From Clostridiales bacterium Firm_16 (GTDB taxonomy: Bacteria > Bacillota > Clostridia > Saccharofermentanales > Saccharofermentanaceae), in contig LVAV01000114.1 in the NCBI GenBank assembly GCA_001604185.1, forward strand, positions 1-34,437: a stretch of DNA of 34,437 nucleotides. Reading direction: 5' to 3'. Under the pieces are notes generated by a model. That model had not been told where the DNA came from. It was given only the letters and a program-made list of their open reading frames with translations, and made no database searches. How positions within the stretch are numbered: position 1 is the stretch's first letter; every line of letters begins with the position of its first letter. A program made the position numbers and the translations under genes. This document shows, in pieces, positions 1 through 8,600 of the stretch.

Positions 1-36
1 CCCCATACCACTTAAGGTATGGAGATCTTTGAAGAG

Positions 37-61
37 GCTGTCTTAACTTAATGACATTGCT
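37..61 (+). repeat. Left copy of a 25-bp repeat found inverted at the right end
   Basis: These 25 bases are the exact reverse complement of 34376-34400. Similarity continues weakly inward: both copies are followed, about 20 bases further in, by a CCC-T-tract-CTATC segment. Outside the repeat the two ends differ. A hairpin lies just outside (CCATACC at 3-9 with GGTATGG at 16-22). No transposase is visible in the window. The repeat could be the end of an insertion sequence or a multicopy element at which a short-read assembly broke. The rest of 62-238 shows no gene I can support. Confidence 0.7.
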
Positions 62-238
62 CAAAACAATGAGGCAACCCTTTTTCTATCATCATTTAAG
101 CGTTTGCGCTTCCTTGGTCTGAAGGTGCGTCAGAAATCGATGGGTAAATCTGACCCAACTTAAGACCAATCTGAGCGTAGAAGCTCACACAAAAACAGAC
201 CGTTCCATTGATTTGAGACTGCTCCGTCTCTTGCTGTG

Positions 239-268
239 TTGTTTATTATTTCACCATTATGGTAAGAT
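239..268 (+). promoter_or_regulatory. Candidate promoter of the 84-aa gene
   Basis: TTGTTT at 239-244 is followed after 18 bases by TAAGAT at 263-268, which is preceded by TGG, giving an extended -10. It lies 27 bases before the start codon at 296. Confidence 0.4.
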
Positions 269-295
269 AATGACATCAACTCAAGGAGAAAAAGT

Positions 296-550
296 ATGCT
301 GTTGAAGAAAGAAGTGTTCTGCGGAAAGAGGGAAGATTCCTTTCCTGTGATATCGGCTTTGAAAGAAGAGAATATCCGAGCCTGGGTCCAAAGCATGGAA
401 TCCGACCATCTTGTAAATGTGAACCGCGGAGCGGGAGTAGGTAGATACGGAGAATCGACGGATCGATCGAGTGAGATGGTTTCTATCTATGTGAAGAAGA
501 ATGACTTCGAGGTAGCGCAGACAATACTTGCCCGGATTAACAAAACGTGA
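296..550 (+). CDS. Small hypothetical protein, DUF2007-like
   Basis: The gene encodes 84 residues and starts at an ATG eight bases after an AAGGAG motif. There is no signal peptide or membrane segment. The layout is an N-terminal beta/alpha stretch (ISALKEENIRAWV), a polar Gly/Arg-rich middle, and a C-terminal VSIYVKKNDFEVAQTIL segment. The order 'short helix that distinguishes inputs, then YVKKxDxExA' resembles small DUF2007-type putative signal-transducing proteins of Firmicutes, but I recognise only the pattern and no function can be given. The gene stands alone: it has its own candidate promoter and a terminator directly after it, so it is not co-transcribed with the transporter genes downstream. 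Confidence 0.65.
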   Translation: MLLKKEVFCGKREDSFPVISALKEENIRAWVQSMESDHLVNVNRGAGVGRYGESTDRSSEMVSIYVKKNDFEVAQTILARINKT

Positions 551-583
551 TCTGGCTTCTGAAAAAACAATTCTGATGAGAAA

Positions 584-622
584 GAAGAAGGCGGGAACAC
601 TTTATTTCCGCCTTCTTTTCTT
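584..622 (+). terminator. Rho-independent terminator after the 84-aa gene
   Basis: AGAAGGCGG (586-594) pairs with CCGCCTTCT (608-616) around a 13-base loop and is followed by a T-rich run (TTTTCTT). Confidence 0.8.
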
Positions 623-665
623 ATACAATAAAGGTCTCAGATGAAAATAGTTGGAGGGCGTTTTC

Positions 666-1433
666 ATGTTGTATTCGCAGGCGGGATTCCGTTATCTGCT
701 GGCTGCATCCAGCTGGTGGGATAAATGGAAAGACCGGTTATTCAAGAATTTCATTAAAGACGATCGATACAAATATCTTCTGAAGGGTCTGTGGATGACC
801 TTGCGGATCACTTTCTTTGCAGTGCTTCTTGGTATTGCATTGGGCGTGATTGTGGCCATTATCCGCTCGACCCATGACAAGACCATCAAGGACATGCGTC
901 CCGGTGTCGGTAAGGCTATCCTGAAGGTACTGAACGCTATCGTGAAGTTATACCTGACGGTGATCCGAGGCACCCCGGTAGTTGTTCAACTCATGATCAC
1001 CTACTACATTATTTTTGCATCATCGACAAATACCATGCTGGTGGCTGTCCTGGCCTTCGGTATCAACTCTGGTGCTTATGTGGCGGAAATCATCCGCTCG
1101 GGTATCATGAGCATTGACAACGGTCAGTTTGAAGCCGGCCGTTCCCTGGGTTTCAACTATGTCCAGACCATGATTTACATCATCATTCCTCAGGCTATCA
1201 AGAACGTGCTTCCCGCATTGGCCAACGAGTTCATCGTGTTGATCAAGGAGACATCCGTTTCCGGTTATGTCGGCATCATGGACCTGACTCGTGGCGGCGA
1301 TGTTATCCGAAGCCGTACCTACGACGCATTCCCGCCGCTGATTGCGGTGGCGCTGGTTTATCTGATCATCGTCGTGATCTTCAGTAAGCTGGTATCGATC
1401 CTGGAAAGGAGGCTGAGAAACAGTGAGCGCTGA
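666..1433 (+). CDS. Polar amino-acid ABC transporter permease (HisM/GlnP family)
   Basis: This is the integral membrane subunit of a polar amino-acid importer. The start is set at ATG 666, eight bases after GGAGGG at 652-657; the upstream in-frame TTG at 651 would overlap that ribosome binding site. The 255-residue protein has an amphipathic N-terminus, then hydrophobic segments around residues 45-70, 100-135, 160-185 and 225-245. The cytoplasmic EAA loop that docks on the ATPase is present (EAGRSLGF followed by [13 protein letters not shown]). Length and layout fit the HisMQ/GlnP permease family. The gene overlaps the ATPase gene by 11 bases, so the two are translationally coupled. No solute-binding protein gene is adjacent, so the substrate cannot be narrowed beyond polar amino acids or related compounds such as cystine. 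Confidence 0.93.
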   Translation: MLYSQAGFRYLLAASSWWDKWKDRLFKNFIKDDRYKYLLKGLWMTLRITFFAVLLGIALGVIVAIIRSTHDKTIKDMRPGVGKAILKVLNAIVKLYLTVIRGTPVVVQLMITYYIIFASSTNTMLVAVLAFGINSGAYVAEIIRSGIMSIDNGQFEAGRSLGFNYVQTMIYIIIPQAIKNVLPALANEFIVLIKETSVSGYVGIMDLTRGGDVIRSRTYDAFPPLIAVALVYLIIVVIFSKLVSILERRLRNSER

Positions 1434-2214
1434 TAAGAATAATCAAGTTGTAACTCAGAATGTTGAGACCGGCGAAGTCCTGATCTCAGTCAAAGATCTG
1501 GCGAAGCATTATAAGAGCAAGGGCGGCATGATCCGTGCTCTTGACGGCATCACGACCGACATTAAGAAGGGTGAAGTACTGGTTATCATCGGACCATCCG
1601 GTTCCGGTAAATCCACTTTTCTTCGTTCCCTCAATCTTCTTGAACGCCCGACAGGCGGCACCATTACATTCGAAGGTGTGGACATCACTTCTCCGCAGAC
1701 CAACATCAACAAGCTTCGTCAGAAGATGGGTATGGTGTTCCAGCACTTCAATCTTTTCCCGCATCTGACGATCATCGATAACATGACGCTGGCGCCACGG
1801 AAACTTCTGAAGATGAGTAAGCCGGACGCAGAAGCGAAAGCCAAAGAACTTCTGAAGAAGGTGGCTCTGGAAGACCGTGCCCTGGCTTATCCGAGTCAGC
1901 TTTCCGGTGGTCAGAAACAGCGTATCGCTATCGTGCGTGCACTCTGCATGTCTCCGGATGTGTTGCTTTTCGACGAGCCGACTTCCGCATTGGATCCGGA
2001 AATGGTTGGTGAAGTTCTGGATGTTATGAAGGATCTTGCCAAGTCCGGCATGACCATGGCCGTGGTTACTCACGAGATGGGATTCGCCCGAGAAGTGGGT
2101 TCCCGCGTGATCTTCATGGATGAAGGAAAGATCATCGAAGAAGGCACACCGGATGAGATCTTCAATGCGCCGAAGAACGAGCGTCTGAAGTCTTTCCTGG
2201 CAAAAGTGCTGTAA
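1423..2214 (+). CDS. Polar amino-acid ABC transporter ATPase (GlnQ family)
   Basis: This cytoplasmic ATPase subunit powers amino-acid import with the permease encoded just upstream. It has 263 residues with Walker A GPSGSGKS, the Q-loop in [12 protein letters not shown], the signature LSGGQKQR, Walker [13 protein letters not shown] and the switch His in [11 protein letters not shown]. Downstream motifs ([13 protein letters not shown]) are typical of the GlnQ/HisP family. It starts at GTG 1423, ten bases after AAAGGAGG and inside the end of the permease gene. An N-terminal extension of about 20 residues precedes the usual start of the ATPase fold. Family assignment is secure; the substrate is not. 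Confidence 0.95.
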   Translation: MSADKNNQVVTQNVETGEVLISVKDLAKHYKSKGGMIRALDGITTDIKKGEVLVIIGPSGSGKSTFLRSLNLLERPTGGTITFEGVDITSPQTNINKLRQKMGMVFQHFNLFPHLTIIDNMTLAPRKLLKMSKPDAEAKAKELLKKVALEDRALAYPSQLSGGQKQRIAIVRALCMSPDVLLFDEPTSALDPEMVGEVLDVMKDLAKSGMTMAVVTHEMGFAREVGSRVIFMDEGKIIEEGTPDEIFNAPKNERLKSFLAKVL

Positions 2215-2227
2215 TCAGGAGTGAATT

Positions 2228-2604
2228 ATGCCTACTATATATAGAATCGTTTCGTATAGAATTAGCCTTCAGTTGGAAAATGAACTTCGTAAAAAAACGC
2301 TTTCAGAAGAGGAGATCGCCCATGTCTACGAAGTGTTTACCGAAAAAAAACAGAACAACATCAAATCGTTGAAGATCGGTATCATCGTTATGGCTATCTT
2401 CGCACTGATAATCGGAGTCGCAACGATCATCACCGCTGAAGAGATACTTTTCGGATTTATCTGTCTGTTTGCGACTCTGGCACTCGCTGCTTTCGCCGGG
2501 TATCTTGCCTGGTCTGCTACTGTAATATAGGCAAGATATCCAAGCGATGGAACCAGCTGCTTAAAGACTATTATCCGCAGATCAGCGAAAAATATACTCT
2601 GTGA
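2228..2604 (+). pseudogene. Small two-helix membrane protein, apparently frameshifted near its 3' end
   Basis: An open frame of 100 codons (2228-2530) starts at an ATG preceded by CAGGAG. It has a charged N-terminal helix (residues 15-45), then two hydrophobic segments (about 49-70 and 74-98). It stops abruptly after the second segment. Another frame, entered at about 2510-2525, continues with a highly protein-like tail (GKISKRWNQLLKDYYPQ then ISEKYTL) and ends in TGA at 2602-2604. A one-base indel, real or a sequencing error, would explain this; the intact protein would be about 125 residues with a cytoplasmic tail. It lies 13 bases after the ATPase gene, so it is probably in the same transcript. 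I do not recognise the family. Confidence 0.55.
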
Positions 2605-2630
2605 AAGATTTCACGGAAGAAAACGCGTGA

Positions 2631-3185
2631 TCAGATGGAGATATTTACATTTACATCTGAGCGCTTGATCTGCTCTGCCTCAAAGAAGGCTTCTTTCTTT
2701 ATGCCCATGCCACCAGCTACAATGCTGGTCGGGAAAGAAACGATCTTCTGATTCAATTCAGATACGTTTGCGTTATAGGCACGGCGTGCACCTTGCAGAT
2801 GCTCTTCCACATCCATGATCGCAACCTGAAGCTGACGGAAGTTTTCATTGGCATGTAACTGCGGATAATTCTCAGCAAGGATATTCAGTTCCTTCTGTAC
2901 TTCGCCCATAGCCGAAGCCGCCTGGTTCTTCTCGGAAATGCTCATTCCCTGACGAAGTTTCACGGCATCGAGGATCGTCTGCTTCTCGATCTTTGCATAA
3001 GACTTTGCTACATCGACCATCTTAGTCAGGACATCATAACGCTTCGTCAATGCCACATCGATTCCTGAGGAAGCTTCTTCAATCTTAACTTTCGTCCTGC
3101 GAAGTCCGTTCATGGTGGCGATCCACCAAAGAATAATAACGACAGCTAAGAATACAATTGCACCAATAACATAATACTTCAACAT
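2631..3185 (-). CDS. LemA family protein
   Basis: The protein is anchored by one N-terminal membrane helix (residues 4-22), followed by an all-helical domain. The family pattern is clear: NGLRRTKVKIEEA, then SSGIDVALTKRYDVLTKMVDVAK, a long coiled helix, and the late YNANVSELNQKIVSFPTSIVA motif. The role of LemA proteins in bacteria is not well defined. Two ATGs are possible; the second (3185) has GGTGA seven bases upstream, whereas the first (3191) abuts it, so 3185 is chosen (184 aa). The gene follows the DUF3137 gene on the same strand with a short gap. This pairing recurs in Firmicutes and suggests that the two products work together at the membrane. Confidence 0.9.
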   Translation of the reverse strand: MLKYYVIGAIVFLAVVIILWWIATMNGLRRTKVKIEEASSGIDVALTKRYDVLTKMVDVAKSYAKIEKQTILDAVKLRQGMSISEKNQAASAMGEVQKELNILAENYPQLHANENFRQLQVAIMDVEEHLQGARRAYNANVSELNQKIVSFPTSIVAGGMGIKKEAFFEAEQIKRSDVNVNISI

Positions 3186-3234
3186 TTTCATTCACCGTAC
3201 GTGCCTTCCTGGTTCGTACTTCTCCTTTTCTTGT

Positions 3235-4164
3235 TTATTTGAAGATCTTTCGATCGAGATTTAATCCTTCAACAAATGAGGTCACAGCGTTGATCTCATT
3301 CTGTACTTGCATGATATCATTGTTGTTCGGGCTATGATAGATAGGCGGCTCGAGATAATCCTTGTGGGAATTGATAGCCACGTGAAGCTGATTGGCCACA
3401 AATCCGACCATGATCTTACCATCACTTTGTGCCGCAAGCCGCATCAGTCCCTGCATCAGTCCGGGCGTCAGAAGATAAAATGCTTCCACTTCATTCTGGC
3501 ACAGGCACGTGAACATCTTGTTGAACTGCTCGTCTTCTGTCTTAAACGTATGTCTTCTTTCTGCCTTTTTCGTAAAAATGCCTGTCTTTCTTCTTGCATG
3601 TGCGAAACCATGTTGGATGATCTGAAGATCCGCTTCAAAATCCTTATTTGATTCGAAGATCATCCATCTGCCACGAAGATATGTAGTCGTGGAAGAGTGA
3701 CCGTCCGAATCAGTAGTCTCATCTTGAATCAGGATATCCGATCTTTCAAATGCAACATGATTGTATGACCCACGGATATAGTCTTCACTCTTGTAGATAT
3801 TTCCCATCTGCATAAGACCGGTCTGCGCGATCTGTTGACTTGGAAAACCATAATCCGGCTGATACATCGCATCCGGGATAGACTGCCGAACCATGTCGTA
3901 CACATAATGTGTCTTGTAGTAATTACGGTATTCTGCTTGCTTTTTCCGGACAAAGATCAGATGAAAAACAATCTCAAATAACCCGATAAAGAACGGCAGC
4001 ATCATAAACAGGCTTATCGACGATTCATAATCTTCCTTGTTATTCATGAAAGCAGCACCGCAGCCGGCTATGATAACTCCAAGGATGGGAGCGATCCACA
4101 TAAAGATATGCAGTCGCATTACTTTTTTCCGCATGCCTTCAATAATATCCATTTGTTCGTTCAT
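3235..4164 (-). CDS. DUF3137 family membrane protein
   Basis: The protein has 309 residues with two membrane helices near the N-terminus (about 18-38 and 50-72), a basic stretch after them, then a large soluble domain with a SSTTTYLRGRW strand and a C-terminal helix (NEINAVTSFVEGLNLD). This layout and its position just upstream of lemA fit DUF3137 proteins, which accompany LemA in many bacteria. The function is unknown; a membrane-associated complex with LemA is an inference from the pairing. The start is ATG 4164, eight bases after AAGGAG. A longer frame from a TTG at 4182 would overlap that ribosome binding site and is rejected. No recognisable gene lies between this start and the methyltransferase gene (4165-4331). 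Confidence 0.82.
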   Translation of the reverse strand: MNEQMDIIEGMRKKVMRLHIFMWIAPILGVIIAGCGAAFMNNKEDYESSISLFMMLPFFIGLFEIVFHLIFVRKKQAEYRNYYKTHYVYDMVRQSIPDAMYQPDYGFPSQQIAQTGLMQMGNIYKSEDYIRGSYNHVAFERSDILIQDETTDSDGHSSTTTYLRGRWMIFESNKDFEADLQIIQHGFAHARRKTGIFTKKAERRHTFKTEDEQFNKMFTCLCQNEVEAFYLLTPGLMQGLMRLAAQSDGKIMVGFVANQLHVAINSHKDYLEPPIYHSPNNNDIMQVQNEINAVTSFVEGLNLDRKIFK

Positions 4165-4331
4165 GTTTCTTTTCTCCTTCAAACATATTCTATCTTTTTC
4201 GTCGGATTTCTTCTACCTGAAGAAAACACAAATAGGAAAGTCTAATCAGCTTCCAGGTTTTCGACGGTGAAGGATTATCTGTACTACTTGATGGATGAAG
4301 GGACTACCCAGAAACAGGTCGAATAAATGGA

Positions 4332-4943
4332 TCAGGATGCTCGTTTTTTAACGGACAGCACAGCGATGCCGCAGGACATTCTTCCTTCCGCGACGTAGAA
4401 ATCCACGAGGTCAAATCCTCTGTCGCGATAGAATTGTTTATAGGATTCTGTGGTGAATTGTCGTTTGAAATTGGCACCGACTTTGTTGGCCAGGGAAGCG
4501 GCGCAAGAAGCGCTCTTGCTATTCTCGTTTAGATAGACGGGAAGGATAAGCTGTCCACCTGGTTTTACTACACGCTTCAGTTCAGAAAGTGCCTGATCCG
4601 GATCATCCAGAAGATGGATTACGTTCGCGGCCAGAGCTTTATCGAAACTGTTGTCTGCGTATTTCAAATTAAGAATGTTTCCGTTTTCAAAAGTGATGTT
4701 TCCATATCTCTTACACTTCTTCGCAGCCTTCTTCAGCATCTTGGGAGAAAAGTCTGTGGCGGTCAGTTTCCGACAGCGCGCAGCAACCTTGCGGCTGAAG
4801 ATTCCTGTCCCGCAGGCACATTCCAATACCGAATCTTCCGGGTGGATCTGCGAAGCAACGTAGTTTCCTGCAGACTCATTCGCCTTGCCGTTGTAGATGG
4901 TCTCCATTGGTTCGTATATTACTGCAATCTTATCCCAAAACAT
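4332..4943 (-). CDS. Class I SAM-dependent methyltransferase
   Basis: The gene encodes 203 residues. Motif I is ECACGTGIF near residues 41-49. Motif II/acidic strand and motif III follow as TATDFSPKML and ENGNILNLKYADNSFDKALA, then a VIHLLDDPDQALSELKRVVKPGG segment typical of UbiE/COQ5-like class I methyltransferases. It should transfer a methyl group from S-adenosylmethionine to a small molecule; the substrate is not evident. The ATG has GGAGG six bases upstream. A large palindrome covers its promoter region at 4982-5017, so a repressor probably controls it. The gene is separated from the DUF3137 gene by about 170 bases and is probably a separate unit. Confidence 0.88.
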   Translation of the reverse strand: MFWDKIAVIYEPMETIYNGKANESAGNYVASQIHPEDSVLECACGTGIFSRKVAARCRKLTATDFSPKMLKKAAKKCKRYGNITFENGNILNLKYADNSFDKALAANVIHLLDDPDQALSELKRVVKPGGQLILPVYLNENSKSASCAASLANKVGANFKRQFTTESYKQFYRDRGFDLVDFYVAEGRMSCGIAVLSVKKRAS

Positions 4944-4981
4944 TTTTTGCCTCCGTGCGAGCTGATTCGTAATCCCTTAAC

Positions 4982-5017
4982 ATATGAGCAGATATTCATA
5001 TGAATGTCTGCTCATAT
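4982..5017. promoter_or_regulatory. 36-bp near-perfect palindrome, probable repressor operator
   Basis: The sequence reads ATATGAGCAGA, T, ATTCATATGAAT, G, TCTGCTCATAT. It is symmetrical except for the T/G pair and contains two overlapping ATATGA-n8-TCATAT dyads. This half-site spacing resembles operators of ArsR/SmtB (CzrA-type) metal-sensing repressors. It sits 39 bases before the methyltransferase start and about 170 bases before the 37-aa peptide gene, so it could control either or both. TATAAT at 5015-5020 on the plus strand overlaps its edge. No ArsR-type regulator gene is in the window. Confidence 0.55.
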
Positions 5018-5187
5018 AATATCACGTGGGAAAGATTTGTCAACAGGTTTTCGGATACTGTTTGCAGACCCATATTTGGTACAGCAGATTTTGCAGAATA
5101 TAGATGACGATAGAACCATCTACCAGATGGGAGAGACAGAAGAATCCGGAGACGGAGAAAGAGTAACAGCAGATAGGAGGAATCAGT

Positions 5188-5301
5188 ATGTTTTGGGTAG
5201 TTGTAATTGCCATTCTTTTCATCACCAGCAAGCCGATCACGAAGATCGGTACCTTCCATGTTGCGAATACATTCTATAAAGGATTGAAGAAGAAAAGGTA
5301 A
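5188..5301 (+). CDS. 37-residue single-pass membrane peptide
   Basis: The ATG follows a perfect AGGAGG (5175-5180) by seven bases. The product begins MFWVVVIAILFI, a hydrophobic segment of about 12 residues, and continues with a polar part ending in the basic tail KGLKKKR. The strong ribosome binding site and clean stop support a real gene. It is transcribed towards the CRISPR locus and ends about 30 bases before the terminator of the minus-strand tracrRNA, so the two transcripts converge. The function is unknown. It could belong to the operator at 4982-5017 rather than to the CRISPR system. Confidence 0.6.
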   Translation: MFWVVVIAILFITSKPITKIGTFHVANTFYKGLKKKR

Positions 5302-5332
5302 GGAATTGTGATTTCCCGCGAAGGTAGAAAAT

Positions 5333-5355
5333 AAAAAGACGAGCCGAAGCTCGTC
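5333..5355 (-). terminator. tracrRNA rho-independent terminator
   Basis: On the minus strand GACGAGC and GCTCGTC form a seven-base-pair stem closed by a TTCG tetraloop, then TTTTT. The stem is followed by ATTTT, so termination should be efficient. Confidence 0.92.
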
Positions 5356-5410
5356 TAGTACGTTCGATAAGGGGATACGCAACCCCACAGCATAAAGCTT
5401 TATCTTAGAT

Positions 5411-5439
5411 TTCTCGGACATTCATTGGTAAACACATCC
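5411..5439. repeat. CRISPR-repeat-like element 1 (tracrRNA anti-repeat)
   Basis: Read on the plus strand, it matches repeat positions 8-36 at 26 of 29 bases, with the first 23 identical; mismatches lie only in the last six. The part corresponding to repeat positions 1-7 is replaced by bases that can still pair with GTTTTAG. Confidence 0.92.
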
Positions 5440-5458
5440 GCTTGTCTATCACCATTGT

Positions 5459-5487
5459 TTCTCGGACATTCATTGATAAACAACAAC
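5459..5487. repeat. CRISPR-repeat-like element 2 (second anti-repeat)
   Basis: Read on the plus strand, it matches repeat positions 8-36 at 26 of 29 bases: one G-to-A change in the core and two changes near the end. It starts 48 bases from element 1 rather than the 66-base period of the array. It lacks a CTAAGAT-type partner for the repeat's first seven bases and has no nexus or hairpins of its own, so it cannot be a complete second tracrRNA. Confidence 0.88.
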
Positions 5488-5540
5488 AATCTAAGTTCTG
5501 TAATCATAATAAATCCATTTTTATCGATAGGGAAGATGGA

Positions 5541-5567
5541 TTGTTTGAATATTCTGTGAATTATACA
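5541..5567. promoter_or_regulatory. Candidate cas9 promoter overlapping a candidate tracrRNA promoter
   Basis: On the plus strand TTGTTT (5541-5546) and TATACA (5562-5567) are 15 bases apart, about 70 bases before the cas9 start. On the minus strand the same bases carry a perfect TATAAT (5565-5560), which could drive a long tracrRNA of about 220 nt through both repeat-like elements. Neither has a good -35 at ideal spacing, so both are tentative. The rest of 5488-5629 is AT-rich with no coding sequence. Confidence 0.3.
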
Positions 5568-5637
5568 TGCTATTCATAATTTGGTTTTTTTAGCATGACA
5601 TAATAAAAATACGTGATACTCAGAGGAGGTTGTGATT

Positions 5638-8600
5638 ATGGGTAAGATTCTTGGTCTGGATGTAGGTATTGGATCTCTTGGATGGGCAGTAATTGATGAA
5701 GAACAACATAGAATAGTTGATTTGGGTGTAAGAATATTTGAAAGCGGTGAAGAAGGTGCAACGAAAGCAGCCGATCGCGCGAGTCAGGTCAGAAGACAGT
5801 ATAGATCAACTAAGAGATTGAACAAGCGTCGTAAACATAGAAAACAGCGAATCAAGCAGTTTTTGGAAGAACAGGGTATCATTTCTACAGAGGATATTAA
5901 TGCATACTATCGGACGAAAGGTACAAATCCTGATGTATGGAAGATGCGCGCGGAAGGACTTGATCGGAAACTGGAGCCAACTGAGCTTGCTGCAGTTTTG
6001 ATTAACTTATCTAATTATCGAGGGTATCAAGACTTCTATGAAGATACTGAAGAAGACGATGCCGGTAAACTTTCGGAAGCGAAGAATCGAATCAACACGT
6101 TATTCCAAGAGAACAAGAATAAATATCGCACGATTGGCGAGATGATATACAAAGATGCATGTTTCCGTAATAATGCAGATGGTAAACTCATCATTCGAAA
6201 TAAGGCCCGTAGAGAAAATGGCAAAGCGGTAACCGACTATAAGTATCTTATTGATAGAAGGTACCTGCGAGATGAACTAAAACGATTACTGAACTGTCAG
6301 CATGAGTATGGCTATGATCAATTTGCTCCTGATGTAATAGATGAACTTAGTTCTATACTATTTAAACAGAGAGATTTTGAGGATGGCCCAGGACCTAAGG
6401 ATAAGGCGACAGAAAAGAAGTGGAGAGAATCGCTTAAAGGTAACCAGACGTATTCAGGTTTTGATGAACTTGTTGGTAATTGTCCCTTTTACCCTGAGGA
6501 GAAGAGAGGCCATAAGAACTCTCAGCTTTATGACATGTATGTGATCATCAATACACTATCACAACTGTCATTCGCTGATAAGGAGTCGCAAGAGCAGAAC
6601 TGCCCGGAACATCTTGTACATGAAATGAGACAACTGCTCTTTGAGAATAAAGGTATTCTCACGAAAAAAGATGTAGAGAATCTTTGTAAGAAAAATAACA
6701 TCGAAATAGAGATTCCTCAGGAATTGAAAAACAAGAAAAATCTGATTAAGGCAACCTATATTCAGTTTTTGTCGAATCCAGAAGTGTTCCCAGAATCTAT
6801 GGTGAAGCGATTCAAGGAAGAATCCTACGATGATGACAATGCCCTTTCTTCACAAATCGGGTATTATCTCGCCAAATACGCTACGCCTAGAAGACGCAAG
6901 GAAGAGTTGCAGAAAATAATGTCCGAGGAAGATTTTAAACTTCTTAACTACTGCGACAAAATTAAGGTGGAGAAGTCCGGAGGCGGTGCAAACGTATCTG
7001 CCAAGTATATGAAAGAGGCAATCAATGCATATTTCAACGGTGTGAAATATGGTGATTTTCAGGCTGAATTCAACAAAGAACACCCTCTTGAAGAGAAAGG
7101 TAACTACATGTCTGAATCGGGAAAGGTTCTTCCTATCACAGATGCAGATATGGTAAGGAATCCGGTCGTATACAGAAGTTTGAATGAAACTAGAAAAATC
7201 GTAAATGCTGCGAGAGGAAAGCATAAGGATATCAACACAATAAATATTGAAGTGGCTAAAGATGTAGGCAAGTCTTTTGAGCAACGCAAGGAAACTAGTA
7301 AGTACCAGAAAGAAAATGAAGCCAATAATGAAAAACTTCGAATGGAGCTTATCGAAAAACTTGCTGCAGTGAATATGCAAGTGATGTTGGCTGATAAACT
7401 GATTGAACGTTATACTTTGTGGGACGCCCAGAAGGGAATGTGCATGTATTCTGGGAAACCTATTGCATTTGCGGATCTGGTTGGGACTACTATCGTACAA
7501 GTCGATCATATTATTCCGCAATCTATTGTTCTCGATGAAACATTGAACAATAAGGTGCTTGTTCTCACGGAGGAAAACCAGAAAAAGAAAAACCAATTGC
7601 CGCTGGAATATATGGACGAGAAGCAATCTGTTGATTTCAAGAATCGTGTTCATAATTTGTACAGAACAGGTAAAATATCGAGAACGAAAAAAGAATATTT
7701 GCTACTTCCTTTCTTGGATGATGAAACGATCAAAGGTTTTGTTGATAGAAATATTAATGATACGCGTACTATTAGCAAATATATAGCAAGCTATCTTCGT
7801 GTAGCCTTTAATGATCAGGTGAAAGTCCAAGTGATAAAAGGTGCGGTAACAAGTCGCTTCCGTAAAAGATGGCTGGGTAGTAAATTAAAACGGTATGATT
7901 ATGTGCCGTCGATTTATGGCTTGGATAAGAAAACTAGAAATCTGCATTATTATCACCATGCAATCGATGCAACTGTGGTGGCGAACTTAACACGCCCATA
8001 TATTGAACTTGCCCAAGACTTTGTAAAATTTGAAGCTATTCAAAAGGATATTGTGAGTTTGCAGAAGAAAGGCAGCGGGAATACCGCCCTTAAACTCCAG
8101 GAAGAATTGATTCTCGAGCAAGCGAAAACTGTGGATAAGATGCATAAATTCTATGGGTTCAACCGTGAATATACCAAAGATCTTCTCAGCTCCGGATATG
8201 TTCCAAGTATTTGTGAAGAACTTCGAAAAGAGATAGAAGTACGAGTTCCGCTTGTAATAGGATTTAATGCGAAAGACTATGTTGACATGGAGAAGGCGTA
8301 CTATGATTTGAGGCCTCTACTTAACTCTGTTAAGTATAATTTCAAGGATGTGGATTTTGAAAACCATAGTGATGTAGTTGATCCGGATACGCTAGAAGAA
8401 ATCAATGCTAGGCTTCCTCTTCTTAATCCTAATATTGTATGTATGAAGTCCAATGCACAGCTTGTATATGCGGATAAAGATGTTGATGAAAAAGCATCTG
8501 CGGAAGAGGTTAAGAAGGAACTTGGCAATTTCATAAAGAAGTTAGAGCAACGTCCTGTCGAAGATTACATCACAGAAATTCGGATGGTAAATGAAGAAGA

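Larger units (their letters stand above)
5330..5440 (-). ncRNA. tracrRNA of the type II-C system (core form)
   Basis: On the minus strand the anti-repeat (5433-5411) is exactly complementary over 23 bases to positions 8-30 of the CRISPR repeat. It is followed by AAAT and then CTAAGAT (5408-5402), which pairs with the repeat's first seven bases GTTTTAG, including G-U pairs. This gives the expected lower stem, bulge and upper stem. Downstream come the self-complementary ATAAAGCTTTAT (5403-5392), a GGGG/CCCC hairpin (5386-5371), and a terminator hairpin with a UUCG loop. The 5' end is uncertain: a short form would begin near 5440, a long form would include the second anti-repeat. It is divergent from cas9. 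Confidence 0.9.

Noticed and set aside
4264..4326. Short protein-like frame (VKDYLYYLMDEGTTQKQVE)
   Set aside because: It could be a gene remnant, but it has only about 20 codons and no start signal or homology I can name.
5004..5279. 91-codon plus-strand frame beginning MSAHIISRG
   Set aside because: It begins in the palindrome, has no ribosome binding site and overlaps in another frame the better-supported 37-aa gene.
5496..5570. Idea that a long tracrRNA guides Cas9 to its own promoter through its 5' end
   Set aside because: Next to the self-pairing segment the putative seed shares only about six bases (ACAGAA) with the promoter region on the minus strand; this is too short to claim.
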